Source: Thermocaproicibacter sp036260805
GTDB taxonomy: Bacteria; Bacillota; Clostridia; Oscillospirales; Acutalibacteraceae
Assembly: GCA_036260805.1 (NCBI GenBank)
Contig: DATALZ010000035.1
Location: 1-48,193, forward strand
Length of the DNA stretch: 48,193 nt
Direction: 5' to 3'
Numbering within the stretch: the first letter of the stretch is position 1; each line of letters begins with the position of its first letter. Below are positions 1-7,265 of this stretch, piece by piece. The notes below the pieces were generated by a model that had not been told where the DNA came from, made no database searches, and saw only the letters and a program-made list of their open reading frames with translations. A program made the translations under genes and the position numbers.

Positions 1-81
1 GTCTACAATCAGAAGACGCTGAGCGGAACCGTCTGCATCGGCGGCAACTATTCCAATTCATATCCCTTCACTTTGAAATAA
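1..81 (+). CDS. C-terminal end of an unidentified protein (partial)
   Basis: Frame 1 is open from the window edge to a TAA at 79-81 and encodes 26 residues ending SNSYPFTLK. The alternating hydrophobic/polar pattern (TVCIGG, SYPFTL) suggests a terminal beta-strand. It lies 54 bases upstream of pyrD on the same strand, where a pyrK gene often sits in Firmicutes, but the tail lacks the Cys-rich iron-sulfur C-terminus of PyrK. I do not recognise the family. That it is a real gene end is inferred only from the open frame and its position. Confidence 0.45.
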   Translation, partial: VYNQKTLSGTVCIGGNYSNSYPFTLK

Positions 82-135
82 TGAATCCGTTTACTGCCAT
101 GTTTCACAGCAGTCAGCGAAAGGACGGTCATAGTA

Positions 136-1047
136 ATGGCGAATCTGAAAGTCAGCATTGCAGGCGTGGAGTTTCAAACTCCCGTCATCGCCGCTTCCGG
201 CACGTTTGGTTTCGGGCGGGAATTTTCGGAGTTTTACAATCTCTCATCCCTTGGCGGAATCTCCTGCAAGGGAATCACGCTGCAGGAACGCCCGGGCAAT
301 CCGCCCCCGCGAATTACCGAAACGCCGGGCGGCATGCTGAACTCCGTCGGGCTGCAGAACCCCGGAGTCGACCATTTTATTAAAATCGACCTTCCTTGGC
401 TGAAACAGCAGGGCACGGTCGTTATTGCCAACATTGCGGGAAACACACCTGAAGATTACTGCCGAATGGCGGAAAAGCTCTCGGATACTTCCGCCGACAT
501 GATCGAGCTGAATATCTCCTGCCCGAACGTCAAACAGGGCGGCGTTCAGTTCGGAACCACCTGCGCCGGGGTGGAGAACATCACCGCGGCTGTGCGGAAA
601 CACTGCAAAAAGCCGCTGATGGTGAAGCTTTCGCCCAACGTATCCGATATCGCGGAGATCGCCAGCGCGGCGGAAAGTGCGGGCGCTGACGCAATTTCCA
701 TGATCAACACCCTGACCGGCATGCGGATTGACATCCGCACGCGGCGCCCGATTCTGCACAACAACACCGGCGGTCTTTCCGGCCCCGCGGTTTTCCCGGT
801 GGCCGTCCGCATGGTGTGGCAGGCTTACCAGCGGGTGAAGATCCCGATTGTCGGCATGGGCGGCGTAAGTACCTGGCAGGACGCGGTGGAGCTTATGCTC
901 GCCGGAGCCTCTGCCGTACAGGTGGGAACCGCCTTGTTCTCAGACCCCTTTGTGCCGGTTGAAATTGCCGACGGCCTCAATAAATATCTGGACGATAACA
1001 AAATAGAAGACATATCCGATTTGACGGGGAAGGTTCAGGCATGGTAA
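136..1047 (+). CDS. pyrD: Dihydroorotate dehydrogenase, type 1B catalytic subunit
   Basis: Oxidises dihydroorotate to orotate in de novo pyrimidine synthesis, with FMN in a TIM barrel, in the cytoplasm. The 303 residues include the substrate loop MLNSVGLQNPG (67-77), the class 1 catalytic-base cysteine in NISCPN (C129) and the C-terminal phosphate-binding stretch GMGGVSTWQDAVELMLAGA. A cysteine rather than serine base places it in class 1. Type 1B enzymes pass electrons to a PyrK iron-sulfur/FAD subunit; no pyrK is in the window, so the 1B assignment rests on overall similarity. An AAAGGA-like site precedes the ATG. The stop overlaps the next gene's start (ATGGTAA), so the two are translationally coupled. 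Confidence 0.96.
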   Translation: MANLKVSIAGVEFQTPVIAASGTFGFGREFSEFYNLSSLGGISCKGITLQERPGNPPPRITETPGGMLNSVGLQNPGVDHFIKIDLPWLKQQGTVVIANIAGNTPEDYCRMAEKLSDTSADMIELNISCPNVKQGGVQFGTTCAGVENITAAVRKHCKKPLMVKLSPNVSDIAEIASAAESAGADAISMINTLTGMRIDIRTRRPILHNNTGGLSGPAVFPVAVRMVWQAYQRVKIPIVGMGGVSTWQDAVELMLAGASAVQVGTALFSDPFVPVEIADGLNKYLDDNKIEDISDLTGKVQAW

Positions 1048-1313
1048 CGGAACCAAAACAGGATTGTCCCTGCCCAAAATTAAAATGCAAACGGCACGGC
1101 AACTGCGTGGAATGCCGCGAACATCATCAAAACAGCAGATACACGCCATACTGCGAACGGGAAAGCAGAACCAGGTTGAACGAAAACTGCCCGTGCCCCA
1201 AGCTGAAATGCAGAAGGCACGGCAACTGCGAAGCTTGCAGAAAACATCATCACAAGCCGCAGAACCCGCCGTACTGTGAGCGAAAAGACAACACTGGAGA
1301 GGGAAACGAATGA
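1041..1313 (+). CDS. Small protein with two tandem Cys6/His repeats
   Basis: A 90-residue protein made of two near-identical units offset by 41 residues. Each has six cysteines at equivalent places (C9/50, C11/52, C16/57, C22/63, C25/66, C38/79) within the pattern CPCPKLKC-x-RHGNC-x2-C-x2-HH-x8-YCER. There is no signal peptide or membrane segment, so it is probably cytoplasmic. The cysteine and histidine density suggests metal (zinc) binding, which is inference. It overlaps pyrD by 7 bases and shares an ATGA with the next gene, so it is made from the pyrD transcript. I cannot name a function. The clean internal duplication argues that it is a real protein rather than a chance frame. Confidence 0.85.
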   Translation: MVTEPKQDCPCPKLKCKRHGNCVECREHHQNSRYTPYCERESRTRLNENCPCPKLKCRRHGNCEACRKHHHKPQNPPYCERKDNTGEGNE

Positions 1314-1987
1314 CAAAAATATTCTTTATCAGGCATTGTGAAGCGGAAGGAAATACGCGCGGTCTGCTGCAGGGGCGCTCGGACTCCGACATCAGCGGAA
1401 ACAGCGCAAAGCAGCTTGATCTCGTCAGCCTGCGCCTGCGCAACGAACCCTTTGACGCGATGTATTCGAGCCCTTTGAAACGGGCTTATAAAACGGCGCA
1501 GGCCATCAACCAGTACCACGATCTGCCGATACATACCGATGAACGCCTGATTGAAATTGACATGGGTGAATGGGAAGGCAAATCCTGGACAAGCATAGAA
1601 CACCTTGACCCGGCCATGCTGAAGGTATGGTATGACAATCCGGGCGATTTTCAGGCTCCCGGCGGAGAATCGATCCGGCAGGTATGCAGGCGCATGTGGG
1701 ATGCCGTAAACGATATCTGCCAGCATCATCCCGACCAGACCGTGTGCGTGGTTTCGCACGGCTGCGCGATCCGATCATTCCTCTGCCGCGCGCTTGGCAA
1801 GAATATCGACCAGCTGAACGACATTCCCTGGTGCGACAATACTGCAGTTACGGTAGTTGAATTTGAGAATGGAAAGCCACGCGTTACGGTGATGAACGAC
1901 GCTTCACACATTCCGCCGGAACTTTCGGTTTACCGCAGGGAATCCGGCGAAGGATCATCAAATATTATTAAGGACATTGCGCCATGA
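1310..1987 (+). CDS. Histidine phosphatase family (phosphoglycerate mutase-like) protein
   Basis: A 225-residue branch-1 histidine phosphatase. The N-terminal catalytic motif reads IRHCEAEGN (the usual RHGE with Gly replaced by Cys); the next conserved arginine is in LLQGRSD, and the second catalytic histidine is in VVSHGCAIRSF. MYSSPLKRAYKTAQ and the acidic EIDMGEWEGK are typical of the CobC/PhoE/GpmB-like branch. The substrate cannot be predicted; adenosylcobalamin-type phosphatase, sugar-phosphate phosphatase and nonspecific phosphatase all share this outline. Its start overlaps the upstream stop and its own stop overlaps ruvX (ATGA both times), so it belongs to the pyrD-ruvX transcript. 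Confidence 0.9.
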   Translation: MTKIFFIRHCEAEGNTRGLLQGRSDSDISGNSAKQLDLVSLRLRNEPFDAMYSSPLKRAYKTAQAINQYHDLPIHTDERLIEIDMGEWEGKSWTSIEHLDPAMLKVWYDNPGDFQAPGGESIRQVCRRMWDAVNDICQHHPDQTVCVVSHGCAIRSFLCRALGKNIDQLNDIPWCDNTAVTVVEFENGKPRVTVMNDASHIPPELSVYRRESGEGSSNIIKDIAP

Positions 1988-2412
1988 AAATACTTGCAGT
2001 TGATTTAGGCAAAGCCCGCACGGGGCTTGCCGTCTGCGACGAAAGAGAAATTCTGGCTTCGCCCGCAGGCGTAATCTCGGAATGGAGCCGCGAAAAGCTG
2101 CTGCAGAAAGTAGCGGATGAAGCGAATCGGCAAGCCGTTGGCGAAATTGTCGTCGGACTGCCGAAAAACATGGACGGCTCCGAAGGGGAAAGCGCACAGA
2201 ACGCGCGGGCCTTTGCGGAAAGCCTACGCGCGCTTGTCACGGTTCCGGTCGTGATGCAGGACGAACGCGGAACAACGATTACGGCGCACAACTACCTGAA
2301 CGACACCGACACGCGCGGCAAAAAGCGCAAGGCCGTGGTCGACGCCGTCGCCGCAACGGTGATTTTGCAGGATTACCTGACTTACCGCAAAAATTCGGCG
2401 GCGCAGCGATAA
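1984..2412 (+). CDS. ruvX: RuvX/YqgF family RNase H-fold nuclease (putative Holliday junction resolvase; pre-16S rRNA processing)
   Basis: 142 residues, the normal length for YqgF/RuvX. Acidic residues of the RNase H-like fold are visible: the N-terminal MKILAVDLGKARTG, the middle VVGLPKNMDGSEG and the C-terminal KKRKAVVDAVAATVILQDYL. In the family these bind divalent metal; members have been linked both to Holliday junctions and to maturation of the 16S rRNA 5' end. It starts four bases inside the phosphatase gene (ATGA) and ends the four-gene run. A weak hairpin about 30 bases after the stop may terminate the operon. Confidence 0.94.
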   Translation: MKILAVDLGKARTGLAVCDEREILASPAGVISEWSREKLLQKVADEANRQAVGEIVVGLPKNMDGSEGESAQNARAFAESLRALVTVPVVMQDERGTTITAHNYLNDTDTRGKKRKAVVDAVAATVILQDYLTYRKNSAAQR

Positions 2413-2442
2413 TGCCGCACCCAACTACCCTGCATGACCCAA

Positions 2443-2470
2443 CCGGCAAAGGCACGGCTTTGTTCGCCGG
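2443..2470 (+). terminator. Possible weak terminator after ruvX
   Basis: CCGGC (2443-2447) pairs with GCCGG (2466-2470) and AAAG (2448-2451) with CTTT (2458-2461), with a four-base bulge on the right side. The downstream GACGGTTTTC is only weakly T-rich, so termination would be inefficient. It lies in the 127-base gap before the ABC transporter, which otherwise holds only that gene's ribosome binding site (AAGAGG) and no convincing promoter. Confidence 0.3.
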
Positions 2471-2539
2471 GACGGTTTTCGGATACTCGGGGTTAGCCAA
2501 ATACACAGGCTGGAGAATTATAAAGTTAAGAGGAATTCT

Positions 2540-4198
2540 ATGGGAAAATGGAAAAGCATTCTAAAACTGCGTCCGTTCCTGAAAAAATACCGGCTGATTC
2601 TTGTTTTGGGAATCGTCGGCATTTTGTTTAGTTCCGTTCTCTCTACGCCGATCCCTTACCTGACCGGTCTTCTGTTGGACAAAGTGCTGATGGGAAGTAA
2701 AAGTTACCAGCAGCTTTATCTTTACATTGGCGGAATCGGTGTGCTTTACCTGCTGCAGTATGTTGTTTCTTTGCTATCTAAAAACCAGTTTATCCGCATG
2801 AACAGCTCCGTTGTAAACGAAATGCGGACGACCGTCATGAAAAAAGTTCTTGACCTGCCCATGAGCTACCTTTCCACCACCCAAAAGGGATATGTTCAAC
2901 AGCGAATCTCGGAATGTGATTCCGTTGGAAGCATTTTTTCCCCGGGTGTGATTACGATTTTTCTCAGCATTGCAGACGCACTGCTTGCAATTGGCACCAT
3001 GTTTGCGGTCAACTGGAAACTTGCGCTTCTCGTTCTGATTTTGACGCCGATATTCTTCTTTACTTCCAAAGCATCCGCCAAAGGATTTATGAAGAACACG
3101 AAGGATATGATGGAGTCGGCGGGAGTTCTAAGCGGGGAATCCTTTGAAATCATGAACGGGATTGAAGAAATCAAGGTGCTGAACGGCAAGGAAAGGCAGC
3201 TTGCAAAATTCCGGGACAAGACCAAAGAGCTTTCCGGGCACAGCATCCGGCAGGGAAGATCGATTAACCGGTTCATAGCAAACATCGGTTTGATTAACAC
3301 TGCGGGAACTCTTCTCATTTTGCTGGCATCCGGCATTTTAATTTTGCAGGGGCAGTTTACTGTTGGTCTTTATACCTCTTTTTCACTTTATTCCGCAAAA
3401 ATATTTGCGAGCACGCAGGGAATCGCCACGCTGGGCACCACGCTGAAACCTGTTTGCCTGAGTATTGAACGGCTGTATGAGCTTCTCGACAAAGACGATG
3501 AGAATACGGGTAAAAGTGAGAAGCTCGGTTCCGCCGTTAAATCTATTGAATTCCAGAATGTAGGGTTTCGTTATCAGGAAAACCTCCCCGCGGTTCTGGA
3601 CGGAGTCAGCTTTGAGTTCAAAAAAGGCAACCGGGTGCTTGTTCAGGGGGAAAACGGCTGCGGCAAAACGACGCTGATCAAGCTCCTGCTCGGCCTTTAT
3701 GAACCAACGTCCGGAACAATCCGGCTCAACGGAGTCGATTCAAAATCACTCAACCGAGAAAGTCTGCGGGAACATATTGGAATCGTATCGCAGAGCATTT
3801 TTCTGTTCCGAGGCACTGTTCTGGATAATATCCTGTATGGCCAGAACACAAAAAGCAGGCAGGATGTTGAAACGCTCGTAAAAAGTCTCCGTCTTGACGG
3901 CTATATTGCCCGTCTTGCAAATGGACTGGATACGGAAATCAGCCAAAACTCGGCGGGAGTTTCCGGCGGGCAGGCGCAGATCATCGCATTTTTAAGGGCT
4001 TTGCTTTCCAATAAGGAAGTCATCATACTGGATGAGCCGGTCTCCAATGTTGACGCGGAAACACGGGATATCATCCTTCAGTTGCTAAAAGAACGCCGGT
4101 TCGGCGGAATCTTAATCGTAATCTCGCATCAGACCGAAGGGATGGATTTTCTTAGGAAAAGCATCACACTGGGAAAATCTAACGGGCTGAAACTATGA
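2540..4198 (+). CDS. ABC exporter half-transporter (membrane domain fused to ATPase)
   Basis: 552 residues. A six-helix exporter-type membrane domain (about 15-300) is followed by an ATPase with Walker A GENGCGKTT (370-378), Q-loop VSQSIF, signature VSGGQAQIIAFLRAL, Walker B VIILDEP and an H-loop histidine in VISHQ. The signature is slightly off consensus: VSGGQAQ for LSGGQxQ, and FLRAL for IARAL. Exporters of this type move lipids, peptides or drugs and work as dimers. No partner half-transporter or N-terminal peptidase domain is present, so it is probably a homodimer. Its TGA stop is followed 32 bases later by a CPBP protease gene, a pairing often seen in peptide or bacteriocin export and immunity loci; no precursor peptide was found. 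The ribosome binding site is AAGAGG. Confidence 0.9.
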   Translation: MGKWKSILKLRPFLKKYRLILVLGIVGILFSSVLSTPIPYLTGLLLDKVLMGSKSYQQLYLYIGGIGVLYLLQYVVSLLSKNQFIRMNSSVVNEMRTTVMKKVLDLPMSYLSTTQKGYVQQRISECDSVGSIFSPGVITIFLSIADALLAIGTMFAVNWKLALLVLILTPIFFFTSKASAKGFMKNTKDMMESAGVLSGESFEIMNGIEEIKVLNGKERQLAKFRDKTKELSGHSIRQGRSINRFIANIGLINTAGTLLILLASGILILQGQFTVGLYTSFSLYSAKIFASTQGIATLGTTLKPVCLSIERLYELLDKDDENTGKSEKLGSAVKSIEFQNVGFRYQENLPAVLDGVSFEFKKGNRVLVQGENGCGKTTLIKLLLGLYEPTSGTIRLNGVDSKSLNRESLREHIGIVSQSIFLFRGTVLDNILYGQNTKSRQDVETLVKSLRLDGYIARLANGLDTEISQNSAGVSGGQAQIIAFLRALLSNKEVIILDEPVSNVDAETRDIILQLLKERRFGGILIVISHQTEGMDFLRKSITLGKSNGLKL

Positions 4199-4230
4199 AT
4201 GGCATAGCGGCTGCAAAGGGGCTGTAGTAA

Positions 4231-5019
4231 ATGGCTGAGACTATTATCTTATATATGGTAACACTGATACCTCTGGTTGTTTACTTGGCAGTTGCTCTCT
4301 TCGGCCAAAAAAGCAAGCATCTTAAAACATTCCGGGAAAGTATGCTGAAAAACTACAGGCCGGCTTTGATTATTTCTCTAATATTCTATTTAGGTCCTTT
4401 TATTGGGACTCTTAATCCGCAAAAACTTTGGAATATCCCTGCTGCGGCAGATATTTTTTGCATTTCCTCCTTCGGTTTGGCAATGGCTAAGAGTATCGCA
4501 GGCTGCGAACCATTACCGGTTACCGACAGTATTATCAAGCGGGAAAAGGTTCTTAAAAAAGTAATGCTCACAGTTGCTTTTTCCTTAATAATAGTTCTTG
4601 TAAGCGGAATCATCGGTAGTTTTGGGTTTAACTTGTGTCTTAGCGTTTTCCACGAACCAGACAAGCGGGCACAAGCGATGCAAATGCTCCCTTACAAAAA
4701 CAAGTGGCTGTCTTTTTTCACTCTTCTTGCCGGCGCCGGAATCGCGGAAGAAGCAACCTACAGACTGTTTTTTCTCACTCTTTTTTGGAAATTACTTAAA
4801 AACCCTTGGTTTGCCTTGGTGCTGTCTTCTTTATGCTTCAGTCTCTATCATTTAACACCGCTAGATACAATGTATCAGGTGTATTGGCAATTTCCGATCG
4901 CGCAGGTTATCGGTGTCTTCTTAAGCAGTTTAATTTTTGGGTTCTTTTACATAAAACGCGGTTTTGAAACCTGCGTACTCGGTCATACGCTGCTTGACTG
5001 GACTTCCGTAATTTTTTAA
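4231..5019 (+). CDS. CPBP family intramembrane glutamic endopeptidase
   Basis: 262 residues, strongly hydrophobic with about six to eight membrane spans. The family motifs are present: the EExxxR pair in IAEEATYR (E173, E174, R178), FxxxH in FSLYH (H207) and a third conserved histidine in LGHTLLDW (H252). CPBP (Abi/Rce1-type) proteins cleave substrates within the membrane and in Gram-positives are linked to peptide maturation or bacteriocin self-immunity; the substrate here is unknown. The start is set by AAAGGGG at 4215-4221, nine bases before the ATG. It ends just before a strong hairpin terminator. Confidence 0.9.
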   Translation: MAETIILYMVTLIPLVVYLAVALFGQKSKHLKTFRESMLKNYRPALIISLIFYLGPFIGTLNPQKLWNIPAAADIFCISSFGLAMAKSIAGCEPLPVTDSIIKREKVLKKVMLTVAFSLIIVLVSGIIGSFGFNLCLSVFHEPDKRAQAMQMLPYKNKWLSFFTLLAGAGIAEEATYRLFFLTLFWKLLKNPWFALVLSSLCFSLYHLTPLDTMYQVYWQFPIAQVIGVFLSSLIFGFFYIKRGFETCVLGHTLLDWTSVIF

Positions 5020-5051
5020 TTATTACTTGATTCTATGATTCATATATAACG

Positions 5052-5080
5052 AAATCCCCCGATTTGGAATCGGGGGATTT
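5052..5080. terminator. Bidirectional intrinsic terminator (repeat copy A)
   Basis: A perfect 13-bp stem, AAATCCCCCGATT (5052-5064) with AATCGGGGGATTT (5068-5080), closed by TGG and followed by TT on the + strand (GGATTTTTC). It terminates the CPBP gene; the other strand could end the convergent methyltransferase transcript. The same hairpin recurs downstream of degV at 5794-5819. Confidence 0.85.
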
Positions 5081-5120
5081 TTCAGAAATAAGTTGTTTCC
5101 CGGTCTGTTCGAACTCCCTG
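5055..5120 (-). repeat. Direct repeat copy A: terminator plus remnant of the degV 3' end
   Basis: By hand alignment, 5055-5120 matches 5794-5860 at 61 of 66 bases plus one single-base gap. The left 26 bases (terminator) are identical. The rest covers the last codons of degV: read on the minus strand it still encodes REFEQTGK, but the degV stop codon is changed (TAA to CAA). This copy lies just past the methyltransferase stop and has no degV body attached, so it is a non-functional fragment. The two copies bracket the methyltransferase gene. Confidence 0.85.
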
Positions 5121-5130
5121 CTGGCTGCTG

Positions 5131-5760
5131 TTATTCTTTTGCAATAGTTAAAATTCCAGCACAATGGGATACTTTTTTATAATTACAATAGTACGCATCG
5201 CCTAGTTTTTGTCGTATTCCATTCACTACGAAATAATATTCATCATTATCCCATACATTGGAATATCTCTCTTTACACTTTTCCAATTCTTCCTCTGTTT
5301 CAAAAGAAACATCACCAATGAGTATTAATCCATTGGGGGCAAGCAAATCACCAAAGGATTTTATTAGACTGATTTTTGCACCGTCTTCTAAATGATGCAT
5401 TGCATATGTACTTATTATGTAGTCAAAAGCCTGGTTTGTAATTTTGGAAGGCAGTCCCTTTGAAAAGTCGCAATTTATTAACCTAGCCTCAGGCATTTTT
5501 AATTTTGCAATATCGATCATCTTACTTGAAAAATCAATGCCTGTTATCATGCAGCCTGAACGGTATAGCTGTGTAGTTAATATTCCAGTGCCAAAGCCGA
5601 TATCCAAAACTTTGGCTTTATCTTTTTGTCGTATCAGTTTATAAATTCCGTTAAGAACTTCTTTATAACCCGCAAATGGATAATTGTTGTTTTCTTGACT
5701 GATATTAACGTCGTTATCATAATTATTTGCCCACAAATCAAACCCTTCGCTATTTAACAT
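5131..5760 (-). CDS. Class I SAM-dependent methyltransferase (YrrT-like)
   Basis: 209 residues from the ATG at 5760, chosen because AGGTG (5765-5769) sits four bases upstream; an in-frame TTG at 5772 would bury that site. A Rossmann SAM-binding fold is visible: motif I VLDIGFGTGILT, acidic loop GIDFS, then DYIISTYAMHHL and the LLAPNGLILIGDV strand. The N-terminal FDLWANNYD and the STYAMHHL segment resemble small-molecule methyltransferases such as Bacillus YrrT; the substrate is unknown. The gene is markedly more AT-rich than its neighbours (22 G/C in the 60 bases 5401-5460, against 33 in 6121-6180) and lies between two copies of the degV 3' end, both signs of later acquisition. Confidence 0.9.
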   Translation of the reverse strand: MLNSEGFDLWANNYDNDVNISQENNNYPFAGYKEVLNGIYKLIRQKDKAKVLDIGFGTGILTTQLYRSGCMITGIDFSSKMIDIAKLKMPEARLINCDFSKGLPSKITNQAFDYIISTYAMHHLEDGAKISLIKSFGDLLAPNGLILIGDVSFETEEELEKCKERYSNVWDNDEYYFVVNGIRQKLGDAYYCNYKKVSHCAGILTIAKE

Positions 5761-5793
5761 TTTACACCTCAAATTGTGTTTTAAAAGATTTTA

Positions 5794-5860
5794 TCCCCCG
5801 ATTTGGAATCGGGGGATTTCTTCATAAATCAATTATTTCCCGGTCTGTTCGAACTCTCTG
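5794..5860 (-). repeat. Direct repeat copy B: functional degV 3' end plus terminator
   Basis: The intact partner of 5055-5120. It contains the last codons and TAA stop of degV (stop at 5833-5835) and the hairpin CCCCCGATT-TGG-AATCGGGGG. On the degV strand the hairpin is followed by ATAAAATC rather than a clean T-run, so it is probably a weaker terminator in that direction. Confidence 0.85.
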
Positions 5861-6726
5861 TCCTTGCCGAGGTAAAACAACGCAACCGTACCGGTTCCGG
5901 TATGCGCACCGATGACCGGGCCAATGGCGGCAATTCGGAACTGTTTTGTTCCGAATTTCTTCTCCACCTGCTCCTTTATATATTCCGCGCCTTCCATGGA
6001 ATCACTGTGGCTGACGAAAATCATCTGGTTTTCTGCGTCTTCCGACGTTTTCGCCATATGATTGACCAGATCGTCAAGAGACTGCTTCCGCCCGCGGATT
6101 TTATCAATCAGGATAATATGGCCCTCATCGTCAAAGTGCATAACGGGTTTGATTCCGAGCATCGTTCCCACAAGCGCGGACGCACCGGAGATTCTGCCGC
6201 CGCGTTTCAGGTGGTTCAGATCGTCCACGGTAAACCAGTGGTGCATGCGGTTGCGGTTCTGCTCCACCCAATCCTTTACCTCGTCGATGGTTGCACCTGC
6301 GCGCTTTTTCTGAACGGCATGCCAAACGATCAGGCCTTCTCCAAGCGAAGCGGCTAATGTGTCGACCATATAGATTTTGCGGTCAGGGTACTTCTCTGCA
6401 AGGTCACGCGCCGCGATAATCGAATTATTATATGTACCGCTCAGGCCGGATGAAAAAGCGAGATATAAGACATCCATGCCTTCTTTTAAAGCAGGCTCAA
6501 ACGTATCTGCAAAAGTTGCAAGGCTGATCTGGTTCGTTTTGGACGATTCTCCCGCAGCAATCCGGGTATAAAAGTCATGGGAAGCCAGATCGCGCTCGTC
6601 CGGATAATCCAGAAATGAATCCGCGCCGATTGTAAAGTTCATGGGGATAACAGTTACTTCAAGTTCATCCACCATTTCCTGCGACAAGTCGCATGTGGAG
6701 TCCGTAATTATTTTAAAATCACTCAT
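5833..6726 (-). CDS. DegV family fatty-acid-binding protein
   Basis: 297 residues, the usual DegV length. The N-terminal FKIITDSTCDLS is the family hallmark, followed by the fatty-acid-headgroup region VIPMNFTIG and the TLAASLGEGL helix. In Firmicutes DegV/FakB-type proteins bind fatty acids and hand them to a kinase (FakA) for phospholipid synthesis; no fakA is in the window, so that role is inferred. The start at 6726 is set by AGGAGAT (6733-6739). An upstream extension to 6816 would run through the promoter and is rejected. It has its own promoter after the ribosomal terminator. Confidence 0.93.
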   Translation of the reverse strand: MSDFKIITDSTCDLSQEMVDELEVTVIPMNFTIGADSFLDYPDERDLASHDFYTRIAAGESSKTNQISLATFADTFEPALKEGMDVLYLAFSSGLSGTYNNSIIAARDLAEKYPDRKIYMVDTLAASLGEGLIVWHAVQKKRAGATIDEVKDWVEQNRNRMHHWFTVDDLNHLKRGGRISGASALVGTMLGIKPVMHFDDEGHIILIDKIRGRKQSLDDLVNHMAKTSEDAENQMIFVSHSDSMEGAEYIKEQVEKKFGTKQFRIAAIGPVIGAHTGTGTVALFYLGKDREFEQTGK

Positions 6727-6780
6727 GATAAAATCTCCTCTAACCTTCCTGCTCGGAATATTCTCACTTAATTTTCTTAC

Positions 6781-6809
6781 ATTATAACGTTTAATTTGTG
6801 AATTGTCCA
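6781..6809 (-). promoter_or_regulatory. Sigma-A-type promoter of degV
   Basis: On the minus strand TGGACA (6804-6809) and TATAAT (6781-6786) are separated by 17 bases. Transcription would start near 6774, leaving about 48 bases of leader before the degV ATG. It lies just past the terminator of the ribosomal superoperon, so degV is probably an independent unit. Confidence 0.8.
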
Positions 6810-6830
6810 CATACAAACCGGCTTGAACGC

Positions 6831-6870
6831 AAAAAAGCCGATATCCGCCACAAGGGCTGGATACCGGCTT
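6831..6870 (-). terminator. Intrinsic terminator of the S10-spc-alpha superoperon
   Basis: On the minus strand AAGCCGGTATCC (6859-6870) pairs with GGATATCGGCTT (6835-6846) with one mismatch, followed by TTTTTTG (A-run at 6831-6836 on the + strand). It sits 18 bases past the rplQ stop and is the first convincing T-tailed terminator after rpsJ, about 15 kb upstream. Confidence 0.85.
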
Positions 6871-6887
6871 ATAACAGCGATGATGAA

Positions 6888-7229
6888 TTAGATTAACTCG
6901 ATAATCGCCATTTCCGCTGCGTCGCCGCGGCGGGGTCCGAGTTTGCTGATGCGGGTGTAGCCGCCATTGCGTTCAGCATACTTCGGGGCAATCTCGGTGA
7001 ACAGCTTGTGTACTACAGCTTCTTTTGTTACAAAGCCATAGACAAGGCGTTTGTTGGCCAGACTGTCTTCTTTGGCAATCGTAATCATCTTTTCGGCCAT
7101 GGAGCGGACTTCCTTGGCACGAGTAACGGTGGTTTCAATTTTGCCGTTCTCTAAAAGAAAAGTAACCATCGCACGCAGCATAGCTGTTCTATTCGCGGTG
7201 GCTCTTCCGAGCTTTCTGGTTCCTGGCAT
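6888..7229 (-). CDS. rplQ: 50S ribosomal protein L17
   Basis: 113 residues, normal length. The N-terminal RKLGRATANRTAMLRAM is diagnostic of bL17, a 23S rRNA-binding protein near the exit-tunnel side of the large subunit. The C-terminus has the GGYTRISKLGPRRGDAAEMA motif. It is the last gene of the superoperon, after rpoA, with AAAGGAG upstream of the ATG. Confidence 0.98.
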   Translation of the reverse strand: MPGTRKLGRATANRTAMLRAMVTFLLENGKIETTVTRAKEVRSMAEKMITIAKEDSLANKRLVYGFVTKEAVVHKLFTEIAPKYAERNGGYTRISKLGPRRGDAAEMAIIELI

Positions 7230-7265
7230 CGAATTTCACTCCTTTACCTCAGGTTTGCGGATGGA

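Noticed and set aside
1..81. Reading the first partial gene as pyrK because it precedes pyrD
   Set aside because: The visible C-terminus lacks the cysteine cluster expected of PyrK.
4195..4227. Ten-codon frame (MNGIAAAKGL) overlapping the ABC transporter stop and ending just before the CPBP start
   Set aside because: Too short to support as a peptide; it more likely reflects chance or simple translational coupling. It has no double-glycine leader or bacteriocin feature.
5131..5860. Treating the repeat-flanked methyltransferase as a transposon or insertion sequence
   Set aside because: No transposase, terminal inverted repeats or short target-site duplication were seen; the flanks are direct copies of the degV end.
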